Source of the DNA: Bacillota bacterium
GTDB taxonomy: Bacteria; Bacillota; Clostridia; Oscillospirales; Acutalibacteraceae
Length of the DNA stretch: 64,000 nt
NCBI GenBank assembly: GCA_023390175.1
Contig: JAEWDK010000024.1
Span: 124,001 to 188,000 of the forward strand
Direction: 5' to 3'
Part shown: piece by piece, positions 15,566-23,143 of the stretch
How the letters are laid out: the number at the start of each line of letters is the position of its first letter
Numbering within the stretch: position 1 is the first letter of the stretch
Notes under the pieces: generated by a model
Databases searched by the model: none
What the model was told of the DNA's origin: nothing
Seen by the model: the letters and a program-made list of their open reading frames with translations, nothing else
Position numbers and translations under genes: made by a program

Positions 15566-16897
15566 TTGGAATTACTGCCGCAAGAATTCAAAATTAAAAT
15601 GAAAAAGATGCTAAATGAGGAATTTGAAACGTTTTTGGACTGCTATCAAAAGCCGCATTATCGTGGAATCCGTCTGAATCCGTTAAAATGTGATATAAAA
15701 ACATTAGAAGAGGCGGTTCCGTTTTCAATTCAACCAGCGCCGTTTTCACCGTTCTCTTATTATATTCCAGCCGGAGCAGAAAAAATCGGGTCACTTCCAA
15801 TGCATCATGCGGGAGCGTTCTATTCCCAGGAGCCATCCGCCGCTTCCGCCGTAACCGTGCTGAACCCTCAGCCGGGGGAGGTTTTATTGGACTTATGCGC
15901 CGCGCCGGGCGGCAAATCAACGCAAATCGCAGCTCTGTTGGGTGGCAGGGGCTTGCTTTGGTCGAATGAAGTAGTTCGGAGCCGGGCCAGCATCCTGATA
16001 TCGAATTTTGAACGGTGCGGTGTTGCAGACGCAGTGGTGTCTTCCTGCCATCCGGAGGTCCTCTGTACGGCGCTTTCCGGGTATTTTGACAAGGTTTTGG
16101 TTGACGCACCCTGCTCCGGTGAAGGGATGTTCCGTCGTGACGATCAGGCAATTCTTGACTGGAGCCAGGCACATGTGGAAGCCTGCGCCGTACGCCAGCT
16201 CGCTATTTTGGAAAGCGCGATGCTTGCACTGAAGCAGAACGGAACCTTGGTTTATTCGACCTGTACGTTTTCTCCGGAAGAAAACGAAGGGGTGGTAAGC
16301 GCTTTTTTGGCGCGCCACAGTGATTTTGAATTGGTTGACTGCGGCCAGAGTTTTGGCCGCTCCGCATCACTTGAGGGTGCGCGCCGGATTTTCCCAATGG
16401 ATGGCGGGGAGGGCCATTTCGTTGCCGCGATGAAACGGCTTTCACCGAATGAGCGGTACACACAACCTTATGTGAATAAAAAAGTGGATAAGTCTGACTT
16501 GGCGGATGATTTATACCGGCAAATTTTTAAAGCCCGCCGCACCCGTTCCATTGAGCAGATTGGAAATTCCTTTCTGCTGCTGCCTGAAATCCTGCCCGAT
16601 ATAAAAAATCTTGGCGTAATCCGCGCGGGTGTCATGCTTGGGGAAGCAAAAACAAACCGTGCTGAACCGGCTCACGCAGCGTTTATGGCGTCAAAGCCGC
16701 AGGAACTGAATCAGGTGGTAAACCTTGCGCATGATTCCCGGGAAATCGCGGCCTTTTTACGCGGGGAGGAAATTGAGGTTGACGCCGGGCTTCGGGGATT
16801 TGCGGGTGTTGCGGTGGACGGTGTAATTACCGGATTCGGGAAGTGCTCGAACGGCCGCCTGAAAAATCATTACCCAAAGGGATTGAGAAATAATTGA
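15566..16897 (+). CDS. RsmF/RsmB-type 16S rRNA (cytosine-C5) methyltransferase
   Basis: About 443 residues. A Rossmann SAM-binding core (about 70-290) has DLCAAPGGKSTQIA, the motif IV Cys in DAPCSGEGMFRRD and the catalytic Cys in STCTFSPEENE, as in m5C RNA methyltransferases. The C-terminal 150 residues match the RsmF_methylt_C plus PUA-like extension. The target is likely 16S rRNA, but the exact cytosine is not known. I chose the TTG at 15566 (MELLPQEFK) because TTGGAGC lies 10 nt upstream and it gives the family's usual beginning; the ATG at 15599 would cut conserved residues. Confidence 0.88.
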   Translation: MELLPQEFKIKMKKMLNEEFETFLDCYQKPHYRGIRLNPLKCDIKTLEEAVPFSIQPAPFSPFSYYIPAGAEKIGSLPMHHAGAFYSQEPSAASAVTVLNPQPGEVLLDLCAAPGGKSTQIAALLGGRGLLWSNEVVRSRASILISNFERCGVADAVVSSCHPEVLCTALSGYFDKVLVDAPCSGEGMFRRDDQAILDWSQAHVEACAVRQLAILESAMLALKQNGTLVYSTCTFSPEENEGVVSAFLARHSDFELVDCGQSFGRSASLEGARRIFPMDGGEGHFVAAMKRLSPNERYTQPYVNKKVDKSDLADDLYRQIFKARRTRSIEQIGNSFLLLPEILPDIKNLGVIRAGVMLGEAKTNRAEPAHAAFMASKPQELNQVVNLAHDSREIAAFLRGEEIEVDAGLRGFAGVAVDGVITGFGKCSNGRLKNHYPKGLRNN

Positions 16898-16936
16898 CAA
16901 TCCATATAATTTACCGGCGCTTTAATCGGTTAAAGC

Positions 16937-16965
16937 TTGAATTTGTGAAAATTAAATGCTATAAT
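16937..16965 (+). promoter_or_regulatory. Promoter of ilvE
   Basis: TTGAAT (16937-16942), a 17-bp spacer and TATAAT (16960-16965) with a TGC extension. The start would be about 28 nt upstream of the ilvE ATG. Confidence 0.85.
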
Positions 16966-16998
16966 AACCGGTAATTAATTTGAAAGAGGGCACTTAAA

Positions 16999-18069
16999 AT
17001 GCAGGAAATCAAAGTGGAATTGACAGATCATCCGAAACAAAAACCGACTGACTCGACAAAGCTTGGCTTTGGTACGATATTTACCGACCATATGTTCGTT
17101 ATGAACTATGATGAGGGAGAGGGCTGGCACAATGCCAGAATTGTCCCGTTTGGACCAATCGAGCTTTCTCCGGCGGCAATGTGCCTGCATTACGGCCAGT
17201 CTGTTTTCGAGGGAATGAAGGCCTACCGCGCAGTTGACGGCAGAATCCTGCTTTTTAGACCGGATAAAAACATGGCCCGTCTTAATTCATCCAATGACCG
17301 CCTTTGCATTCCGCTTATTGATGAGGAATTTGGAAAACAGGCAATTGAAAAACTTGTTTCTGTTGAAAAGGACTGGATCCCGTCAGCCGAAGGCACTTCG
17401 CTTTATATCCGCCCGTTTATTATCGGTGTTGACCCGCATATCGGTGTTCACCCTGCGCAGCATCTGATGTTTATCGTTTTATGTTCACCGGTGGGCGCGT
17501 ATTATCCGGAAGGGCTGAACCCGGTCAAAATTTACGTTGAAAAGAACTATGTCCGCGCTGTAAAGGGCGGCATGGGTTACACAAAAACAGCCGGAAACTA
17601 TGCGGCTTCTTTAAAGGCGCAGGATGAAGCGGAAAAGCAAAACTATACTCAGGTGCTTTGGCTCGACGGTGTCGAGCGTAAATATATAGAAGAAGTCGGA
17701 ACCATGAATGTATTTTTCGTCATTGGGGACGAAATTGTAACACCGGAATTACAGGGCTCCATTCTTCCCGGAATTACCCGCATGTCCTCTATTGAATTGC
17801 TGAAATCATGGGGGCTGAACGTGGTTGAACGCAAGCTTTCCATTGATGAGCTTGCCGAGGCTGCCGCAAGCGGCGACCTGAAGGAAGCGTTCGGTACCGG
17901 CACAGCCGCCGTTATTTCGCCGATTGGCCACTTGAAGTGGGGCGACGATCTGATGGATATCAACAAAGGCGAAATCGGCCCGATTTCTCAGCGTCTTTAT
18001 GATACTTTGACCGGTATTCAATGGGGTAAAATCAAAGATACCTTCGGCTGGACAGTTGAAGTAAAATAA
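16999..18069 (+). CDS. ilvE: Branched-chain amino acid aminotransferase
   Basis: A 356-residue fold-type IV PLP enzyme that swaps the amino group between glutamate and the oxo acids of Leu, Ile and Val. CLHYGQSVFEGMKAYR near 55, the likely PLP lysine in GMGYTKTAGNYAAS (about 195) and EVGTMNVFFV are all typical of the larger IlvE subgroup. The ATG has GAAAGAGGG about 8 nt upstream and a strong promoter. It is transcribed alone, with a terminator just downstream. Confidence 0.94.
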   Translation: MQEIKVELTDHPKQKPTDSTKLGFGTIFTDHMFVMNYDEGEGWHNARIVPFGPIELSPAAMCLHYGQSVFEGMKAYRAVDGRILLFRPDKNMARLNSSNDRLCIPLIDEEFGKQAIEKLVSVEKDWIPSAEGTSLYIRPFIIGVDPHIGVHPAQHLMFIVLCSPVGAYYPEGLNPVKIYVEKNYVRAVKGGMGYTKTAGNYAASLKAQDEAEKQNYTQVLWLDGVERKYIEEVGTMNVFFVIGDEIVTPELQGSILPGITRMSSIELLKSWGLNVVERKLSIDELAEAAASGDLKEAFGTGTAAVISPIGHLKWGDDLMDINKGEIGPISQRLYDTLTGIQWGKIKDTFGWTVEVK

Positions 18070-18081
18070 AAAAACAACGTC

Positions 18082-18115
18082 AAAGGCGGCGGCAATTTGT
18101 CGTCGCTTTTGTTAT
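18082..18115 (+). terminator. Terminator of ilvE
   Basis: AAAGGCGGCG pairs with CGTCGCTTTT (two G-T pairs) around a 9-nt loop, followed by TTGTT. Confidence 0.75.
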
Positions 18116-18121
18116 CTTGTA

Positions 18122-19024
18122 TTGCGGGGGGATTTTATACGCGAACTTACATTTCCGGTTCCGGCCGAATATGACGGAATCAGGCTGAAAGGTTTTCTTC
18201 GCGGGCACTGCGGAATTTCCTCACGCCTTATGATTAAGCTGAAACGCGAACCGGCCGGGATCACCGTGAACGGGCTGCATGCCATTGTTACCGATACATT
18301 AAAAGCGATGGACATTGTGCGGCTGTTGATGCCGGATGATGAAAAGCATCCGGAACCGGCCAGCCTTCCGGTTTCAGTGGCTTATGAAGATGATGACGTT
18401 CTTATTCTGGACAAACCCGCCAACATGCCGATGTATCCCACGCCCGGCCACAATTGCGACAGCCTGGCCAATGCTGCGGCTGCTTATTTTTTGGAACACA
18501 ATAAAAAAATTGCGTTTCGGCCAATATACCGTTTGGATAAAGATACAACAGGGCTGGTGGTGCTTGCGAAAAATCCGTATGCAGCAGCGCGCCTGGCACA
18601 CACGGTAAAAAAGGAATATCTTGCGGTTTGCGAAGGGGAGCTTTGCGGCAGCGGTGTCATTGACAGGCCGATTGGATTAAAAGAAGGGCACAGGATACAG
18701 CGTGCAGTAACACCGAAGGGGGAAAGGGCGGTTACAAGATGGCGGGCGCTTTGCAGTGCGGCCGGTCACAGTCTGGTATCATTGGAACTGGAAACCGGGC
18801 GTACACACCAAATCCGGGTGCACTTGTCGAACGCAGGACACCCTCTTGCCGGTGATGATATGTATGGCGGCAGCCTAGCGCTGATTGCACGTCAAGCGCT
18901 TCATTGCAAAAAAATCCGTTTTATTCATCCTTTTACAAACAAGGAGATGTGCTTTAACAGTGAATTACCCGGCGATATTCAAATCCTGCTCAATTCATGC
19001 GGTGTGAAAAATACACAAAAATAG
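18122..19024 (+). CDS. RluA-family pseudouridine synthase
   Basis: About 300 residues. An N-terminal S4-like RNA-binding region (about 25-75) is followed by the pseudouridine synthase domain with the catalytic Asp in YRLDKDTTGLVVLAKN (about 140) and GRTHQIRVHLSNAGHPLAGDDMYGG. It isomerises uridines in rRNA or tRNA; the exact target is not inferable. The start is unclear: TTG at 18122 has no site upstream, while the best Shine-Dalgarno (GGGGGG, 18126-18131) sits 5 nt before an in-frame ATA at 18137. Confidence 0.88.
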   Translation: MRGDFIRELTFPVPAEYDGIRLKGFLRGHCGISSRLMIKLKREPAGITVNGLHAIVTDTLKAMDIVRLLMPDDEKHPEPASLPVSVAYEDDDVLILDKPANMPMYPTPGHNCDSLANAAAAYFLEHNKKIAFRPIYRLDKDTTGLVVLAKNPYAAARLAHTVKKEYLAVCEGELCGSGVIDRPIGLKEGHRIQRAVTPKGERAVTRWRALCSAAGHSLVSLELETGRTHQIRVHLSNAGHPLAGDDMYGGSLALIARQALHCKKIRFIHPFTNKEMCFNSELPGDIQILLNSCGVKNTQK

Positions 19025-19086
19025 CGTTACACACTGCATCAAAAAAATATTGTTGCATAAAAGTGAATTTTTATTTAACAAAGCGC

Positions 19087-19115
19087 TTGATTATTGCATA
19101 ATTATGCGTTATAAT
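19087..19115 (+). promoter_or_regulatory. Promoter of the amino acid ABC transporter
   Basis: TTGATT (19087-19092), a 17-bp spacer and TATAAT (19110-19115). The leader to the start codon is about 50 nt. No riboswitch or T-box signature is visible. Confidence 0.85.
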
Positions 19116-19173
19116 ACAATCACATTAACAACAAGTTAAATTGAACTTTAGATTTTAACGGAGGGTAATTAAC

Positions 19174-20037
19174 ATGAAAAAGTTATCTAAAATTGCGGCA
19201 TTTATTCTTGCGGCAACCATGATTGTTTCTATGAGCGCCTGTTCCAGCACCAGCAATACCGCTTCAACGGCAGCAAGCACCGCCGGAAGCGAAGCCGCCA
19301 GCGCGGCAGCCTCTTCCGCAGCTTCCACAACCCTGGATAAGATTAAAGCGGACGGCTTTGTTACCATGTCAACCAATGCGGAGTTTGAGCCGTTTGAATA
19401 CAAAGACGGTGACAGCATTGTCGGAATCGATGCGGACATTTCCCAAAAGATTGCGGATAAGCTTGGCGTTAAATTAAAAATAAACGATGTTGCTTTTGAC
19501 ACATTAACTACCGAACTGAGTGCGGGCAAGACCAATTTTGTCGCAGCAGGAATGACTGTCACAGATGACAGAAAAAAGAATGTGGATTTCTCTGATACTT
19601 ACTTTGATGCCTCACAGGCCATCATCGTACTGAAAGGGAGCGCGATCAAAGCCCGTACGGACTTAAACGGCAAAAAAGTCGGTGTTCAGCAGGGCACAAC
19701 GGGCGATACCTTCTGCACGAACGAGGACGGTAAAAGCGATATTAAAGTCGGTTCCGTTGAACGGTATAATAAAGGTGTTGACGCAATTACCGATTTGATC
19801 AATGGCAAGATTGACGCGGTTGTTATTGATGATTTCCCGGCAACAAAATTTGTTGAAAAAAATGCTGAAAAACTCGTAAAACTGAGTGATGCACTGACCG
19901 TTGAAAAATATGCAATCGCTGTGAAAAAGGGCGATGAGGCAATGCTGAAAACCATCAACGATGTTCTTGGCGAAATGAAATCAAGCGGCGAGCTGACTAA
20001 GGTAATTGAAAAATACAAAGCTGCTTTGGGCGCCTAA
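19174..20037 (+). CDS. Polar amino acid ABC transporter, substrate-binding lipoprotein
   Basis: A 287-residue lipoprotein. It has a signal peptide and lipobox SMSAC (Cys 23), a long Ser/Ala/Thr-rich linker (about 24-53), then a family 3 solute-binding fold beginning GFVTMSTNAEFEPFEYKDGD. Its closest relatives in general pattern bind polar amino acids such as Gln, Arg, His or cystine; I cannot choose. The ATG has an ACGGAGGG site upstream. Permease and ATPase genes follow; a hairpin at 20062-20097 probably lowers their expression relative to this abundant component. Confidence 0.92.
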   Translation: MKKLSKIAAFILAATMIVSMSACSSTSNTASTAASTAGSEAASAAASSAASTTLDKIKADGFVTMSTNAEFEPFEYKDGDSIVGIDADISQKIADKLGVKLKINDVAFDTLTTELSAGKTNFVAAGMTVTDDRKKNVDFSDTYFDASQAIIVLKGSAIKARTDLNGKKVGVQQGTTGDTFCTNEDGKSDIKVGSVERYNKGVDAITDLINGKIDAVVIDDFPATKFVEKNAEKLVKLSDALTVEKYAIAVKKGDEAMLKTINDVLGEMKSSGELTKVIEKYKAALGA

Positions 20038-20061
20038 TCAGCCGGATTCCTTATTATAAAC

Positions 20062-20097
20062 GCAGGGTCAGCGGAACATTCTGCTGCCCTGCTTTTC
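20062..20097 (+). terminator. Intra-operon attenuating terminator
   Basis: GCAGGG(T)CAGC pairs with the CTGCTGCCCTGC arm, with a bulge, followed by TTTTCT. It lies between the binding-protein gene and the permease gene, where partial termination commonly sets stoichiometry. Confidence 0.7.
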
Positions 20098-20121
20098 TCA
20101 GTTTAAAAAGGGAGGTTCAAT

Positions 20122-20853
20122 ATGAACACACTGCTCACAGCGCTGCAGCTTTCATTTTTCTCGGATTTGACACAGAAATTTTATGATGCATTTGTTCTTA
20201 AGAACAGATACAAGTACATTGTCACCGGTTTAGGCAATACCCTTTTAATTACTGTTTTTGCGGTGATTATCGGTGTGGCTTTGGGTACGATTGTCGCACT
20301 CGTTAAGGTAGCACACGGAAACAACAAAAAGAAATTTAAAATTTTAAATGCGTTATGCAGCTTATATCTGACCGTTATTCGCGGTACTCCTGTTATCGTT
20401 CAATTGCTGATCATGTATTATATCATATTAAGTTCCACTAATGTGGATAAGATTACGGCTTCAATTCTTGCTTTTGGCATCAACTCGGGCGCTTATGTTG
20501 CCGAGGTGATTCGAAGCGGAATTCAATCAGTCGATAAAGGTCAAATTGAAGCAGGCCGTTCCCTTGGTTTGAATCAGCGGGACACAATGATTAAAATTGT
20601 ATTTCCGCAGGCTTTGAAAAATGTTTTGCCTGCAATCGGCAATGAGTTTATTGCCTTACTCAAGGAAACTTCAGTTGCAGGATATATCGGGGTACAGGAT
20701 TTGACAAAGGGCGGTGACGTCATCAGAAGTATTACTTATGATGCATTTACTCCCCTACTCAGCACCGCAGCAGTGTACCTGATCATTGTTATTGGGCTGA
20801 CTTCTGCTTTGACTAAATTCGAAAGGAGGCTGCATAAGAGTGATTACCGTTAA
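20122..20853 (+). CDS. Polar amino acid ABC transporter permease
   Basis: A 243-residue protein of the HisM/GlnP family with five hydrophobic segments. The hallmark signatures are GLGNTLLITVF (about 37), RGTPVIVQLL (about 93) and the EAA loop EAGRSLGLNQRDTMIKIVFPQA (about 145-165), which contacts the ATPase. The ATG has GGGAGG upstream. The stop overlaps the ATPase start by 14 nt. Confidence 0.94.
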   Translation: MNTLLTALQLSFFSDLTQKFYDAFVLKNRYKYIVTGLGNTLLITVFAVIIGVALGTIVALVKVAHGNNKKKFKILNALCSLYLTVIRGTPVIVQLLIMYYIILSSTNVDKITASILAFGINSGAYVAEVIRSGIQSVDKGQIEAGRSLGLNQRDTMIKIVFPQALKNVLPAIGNEFIALLKETSVAGYIGVQDLTKGGDVIRSITYDAFTPLLSTAAVYLIIVIGLTSALTKFERRLHKSDYR

Positions 20854-21574
20854 AAATCTGCACAAAACCTTTCATACTCTGGACGGAGATCTTGCTGTGT
20901 TAAAAGGTATTAATCAGAACATAGAAAAAGGGGAAAAGGTGGTTATTGTCGGCCCTTCCGGTTCCGGAAAAAGCACGTTTCTGCGCTGCCTGAATCTGCT
21001 TGAGCAGCCAACGGACGGCGAGATTTGGTTCGAGGGAATTCAAATCAACAAACCGGACTGCAACATTAATCAATTGCGGCAAAAAATGGGTATGGTGTTT
21101 CAGCATTTCAATCTTTTCCCGCATTTGACTGTTTTACAGAATATTACCCTTGCACCCGTAACGCTGAAGCTGAAATCGCAGGAAGAAGCAAATGAGCAGG
21201 CGCTGCAGCTTTTAGAACGTGTCGGTCTTGCGGAAAAGGCGCAAGCCTACCCGGCACAGCTTTCCGGCGGTCAGAAGCAGCGCATCGCAATTGTCCGCGC
21301 GCTTGCAATGAACCCGGATGTGATGCTTTTTGACGAACCGACCAGCGCACTTGACCCCGAAATGGTGGGTGAAGTATTGCAGGTCATGAAAGAACTTGCC
21401 AACGATGGCATGACCATGGTTGTTGTAACGCATGAAATGGGGTTTGCGCGTGAGGTTGCAACCCGTGTGCTTTTCATGGATGACGGTCAGGTTTTGGAGG
21501 AAGCAGAGCCGGATGAATTTTTCAGTCATCCGAAGAATTTAAGACTTCAGGACTTTTTATCTAAAGTTCTTTAA
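20840..21574 (+). CDS. Polar amino acid ABC transporter ATP-binding protein
   Basis: A 244-residue ATPase of the GlnQ/HisP type. It has Walker A GPSGSGKST (about 38), the Q-loop FQHFNLFPHLTV, the signature LSGGQKQR (about 135), Walker B VMLFDEPTSALDPE and the switch His in VVTHEMGFA. The GTG start at 20840 lies inside the end of the permease gene, with AAAGGAGG 10 nt upstream. It energises uptake with the two preceding products. Confidence 0.95.
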   Translation: MITVKNLHKTFHTLDGDLAVLKGINQNIEKGEKVVIVGPSGSGKSTFLRCLNLLEQPTDGEIWFEGIQINKPDCNINQLRQKMGMVFQHFNLFPHLTVLQNITLAPVTLKLKSQEEANEQALQLLERVGLAEKAQAYPAQLSGGQKQRIAIVRALAMNPDVMLFDEPTSALDPEMVGEVLQVMKELANDGMTMVVVTHEMGFAREVATRVLFMDDGQVLEEAEPDEFFSHPKNLRLQDFLSKVL

Positions 21575-21590
21575 AAACCAATCGGAATAT

Positions 21591-21635
21591 GATAGAATAA
21601 AAGGCACAGCAATTTGCTGTGCCTTTTATTCTATC
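21591..21635 (+). terminator. Long perfect inverted repeat / terminator after the ABC ATPase
   Basis: A perfect 21-bp inverted repeat (21591-21611 and 21615-21635) with a 3-nt loop (ATT). The right arm includes CCTTTTATTCT. It ends directly before the GGAGGTG ribosome-binding site of the next gene, so it may both end the ABC transcript and shape the next gene's leader. Confidence 0.85.
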
Positions 21636-21648
21636 TGGAGGTGACTTT

Positions 21649-22542
21649 ATGCCGGCAGCGATTACTCACTTTCTTCAGGCTGAAAGAGTAATGGAAGAAC
21701 TGAGAAAGCAGAATGATTCCATATTATTGAATCGCGACGCGTTCCTGTGGGGAGCCCAGGGGCCGGACTTTTTGTACTGTCACCGATATCTTCCGTGGCA
21801 GCGCGGGAACAGCTTAAAAGAATACGCAGAAAAGCTGCACCGTGAAAAACCTTCTGAAATTTTCACTGCGATGTACGATTATTACAACACAACTCAGCAT
21901 GACCGTATTGTACTTTCTTACATATATGGGTTTGTTTGTCACTACTGCCTTGACCGCATTGGACATCCGTTTGTTCATTGCGGCGCACAGCTTTTGCTGC
22001 AGCGGCAGCCGGAACAGAGCGAGGAAATTCTGCACAATCAAATCGAATCTTCGCTGGATGTCATCATGCTTCGCTATGAAAAGTCGGAGCTTCCAATTGA
22101 TTTCAATTTGAAATGGACTGTTCCGAAAAACCAGGTGGTTCAGGTAAAAATCGCGGATTTATATGCGTTTGTTTTAGAACGGCTGTACCATCTGAAGGAT
22201 GCGGGCACCGTGCTGCTTCAGGCAACTGACGACTGCCGGCTTCTGTTTGGTCTTTTAAATGATCGAACAACATTGAAGAAGTCGCTCATTGAGCGCATGG
22301 AATCGAAAAACGGTAAGCATGACATTTCCTGCCATATCCGTGGAGTGAGTGAAGGCGATGAATATGACTACGCCAACACACTGCTGGCGGATTGGCATTG
22401 GCCGCCGACCGACAGCAGGCAGAGAAACGAGAGCTTTTTTGACCTTTACGAACGCTCGGTGACGGAAAGCGTGGAATTAATTCAGAACTATTTAATCACT
22501 GATAATTTCAGTGAATTGACAAACGAACTTCCGTTTGTATAA
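21649..22542 (+). CDS. Zinc-dependent phospholipase C-like protein
   Basis: A 297-residue helical protein of the zinc-dependent phospholipase C (PF00882-like) group. Likely metal ligands are seen in AITHFLQAERV, FLWGAQGPDFLYCH (about 34-47) and GFVCHYCLDRIGHPFVH (about 88-105). Unlike secreted toxins it has no signal peptide, so it is probably intracellular, and the substrate is unknown. I chose the ATG at 21649 because GGAGGTGA is 5 nt upstream; an earlier in-frame start at 21619 lies inside the inverted repeat. luxS follows after 11 nt. Confidence 0.82.
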   Translation: MPAAITHFLQAERVMEELRKQNDSILLNRDAFLWGAQGPDFLYCHRYLPWQRGNSLKEYAEKLHREKPSEIFTAMYDYYNTTQHDRIVLSYIYGFVCHYCLDRIGHPFVHCGAQLLLQRQPEQSEEILHNQIESSLDVIMLRYEKSELPIDFNLKWTVPKNQVVQVKIADLYAFVLERLYHLKDAGTVLLQATDDCRLLFGLLNDRTTLKKSLIERMESKNGKHDISCHIRGVSEGDEYDYANTLLADWHWPPTDSRQRNESFFDLYERSVTESVELIQNYLITDNFSELTNELPFV

Positions 22543-22553
22543 AGGAGAGTAAA

Positions 22554-23006
22554 ATGGATAGAATCGCAAGCTTTTGTGTTGACCATAACACCTTATTGCC
22601 GGGCATTTATACCTCCCGTGTTGACGGCGATATTGTAACATATGATATCAGAATGAGAAAACCGAATGTACCGCCTTACCTTGCAAACCCCGCAATACAC
22701 ACAATTGAGCATTTATTTGCTACCTATGCCCGTAATTCTAAGCTTCGCGACCAGGTGATTTATTTTGGTCCGATGGGCTGCCGCACAGGTTTTTATTTTT
22801 TGGTCAGAAATATGGATGGATCGGATGCGATTCAGCTGATTACAGACGCTTTTTCTTTTATCGCAGATTACAATGGAATCGTGCCCGGAACCGCTGCTTC
22901 CGAATGTGGAAATTATTTGGAGCATGATCTTGACGCTGCCAAAAAGGAGGCAAAAGAGTTTTTGCCAATTATTAGTGGGTGGAATGAGGAAAAACTGAAA
23001 TATTAA
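22554..23006 (+). CDS. luxS: S-ribosylhomocysteine lyase
   Basis: A 150-residue metalloenzyme that splits S-ribosylhomocysteine to homocysteine and DPD, the precursor of autoinducer-2. The metal site is HTIEHLFATYARN (HxxEH, near residue 54) with a third ligand Cys in SECGNYLEHDL (about 122). The substrate-binding MGCRTGFYFL is also present. The length matches the family (about 150-160). It starts 11 nt after the phospholipase-like gene with AAAGGAGAG upstream. pfs (SAH nucleosidase) is not in the window. Confidence 0.95.
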   Translation: MDRIASFCVDHNTLLPGIYTSRVDGDIVTYDIRMRKPNVPPYLANPAIHTIEHLFATYARNSKLRDQVIYFGPMGCRTGFYFLVRNMDGSDAIQLITDAFSFIADYNGIVPGTAASECGNYLEHDLDAAKKEAKEFLPIISGWNEEKLKY

Positions 23007-23059
23007 GCCGAATTTTGTCGGCCGCTTTGTTTCCTATTTGTAAATTTATCACAAATAGG

Positions 23060-23088
23060 TTGCAAAATTGTTACTTTTGTTATATCAT
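23060..23088 (+). promoter_or_regulatory. Promoter of the M23 peptidase gene
   Basis: TTGCAA (23060-23065), 17 bp, then TATCAT (23083-23088). A hairpin (CCTATTTGT/ACAAATAGG, 23033-23059) lies just upstream and may end luxS transcription. Confidence 0.65.
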
Positions 23089-23098
23089 ATTCAAGAAC

Positions 23099-23115
23099 AT
23101 TACAAACTTGTAACA
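23099..23115 (-). promoter_or_regulatory. Candidate WalR (YycF) binding box
   Basis: On the - strand the site reads TGTTAC-AAGTT-TGTAAT, an exact fit to the published WalR consensus TGTWAH-N5-TGTWAH. It lies across the predicted transcription start of a cell-wall peptidase gene, the usual kind of WalR target. Binding is inferred. Confidence 0.55.
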
Positions 23116-23143
23116 ATTGAATGATGCGAAAGGATTTGGCTTC

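Noticed and set aside
16899..16998. Possible T-box or leucine leader before ilvE
   Set aside because: Only about 30 nt of leader follow a consensus promoter. No T-box sequence or leader peptide is present.
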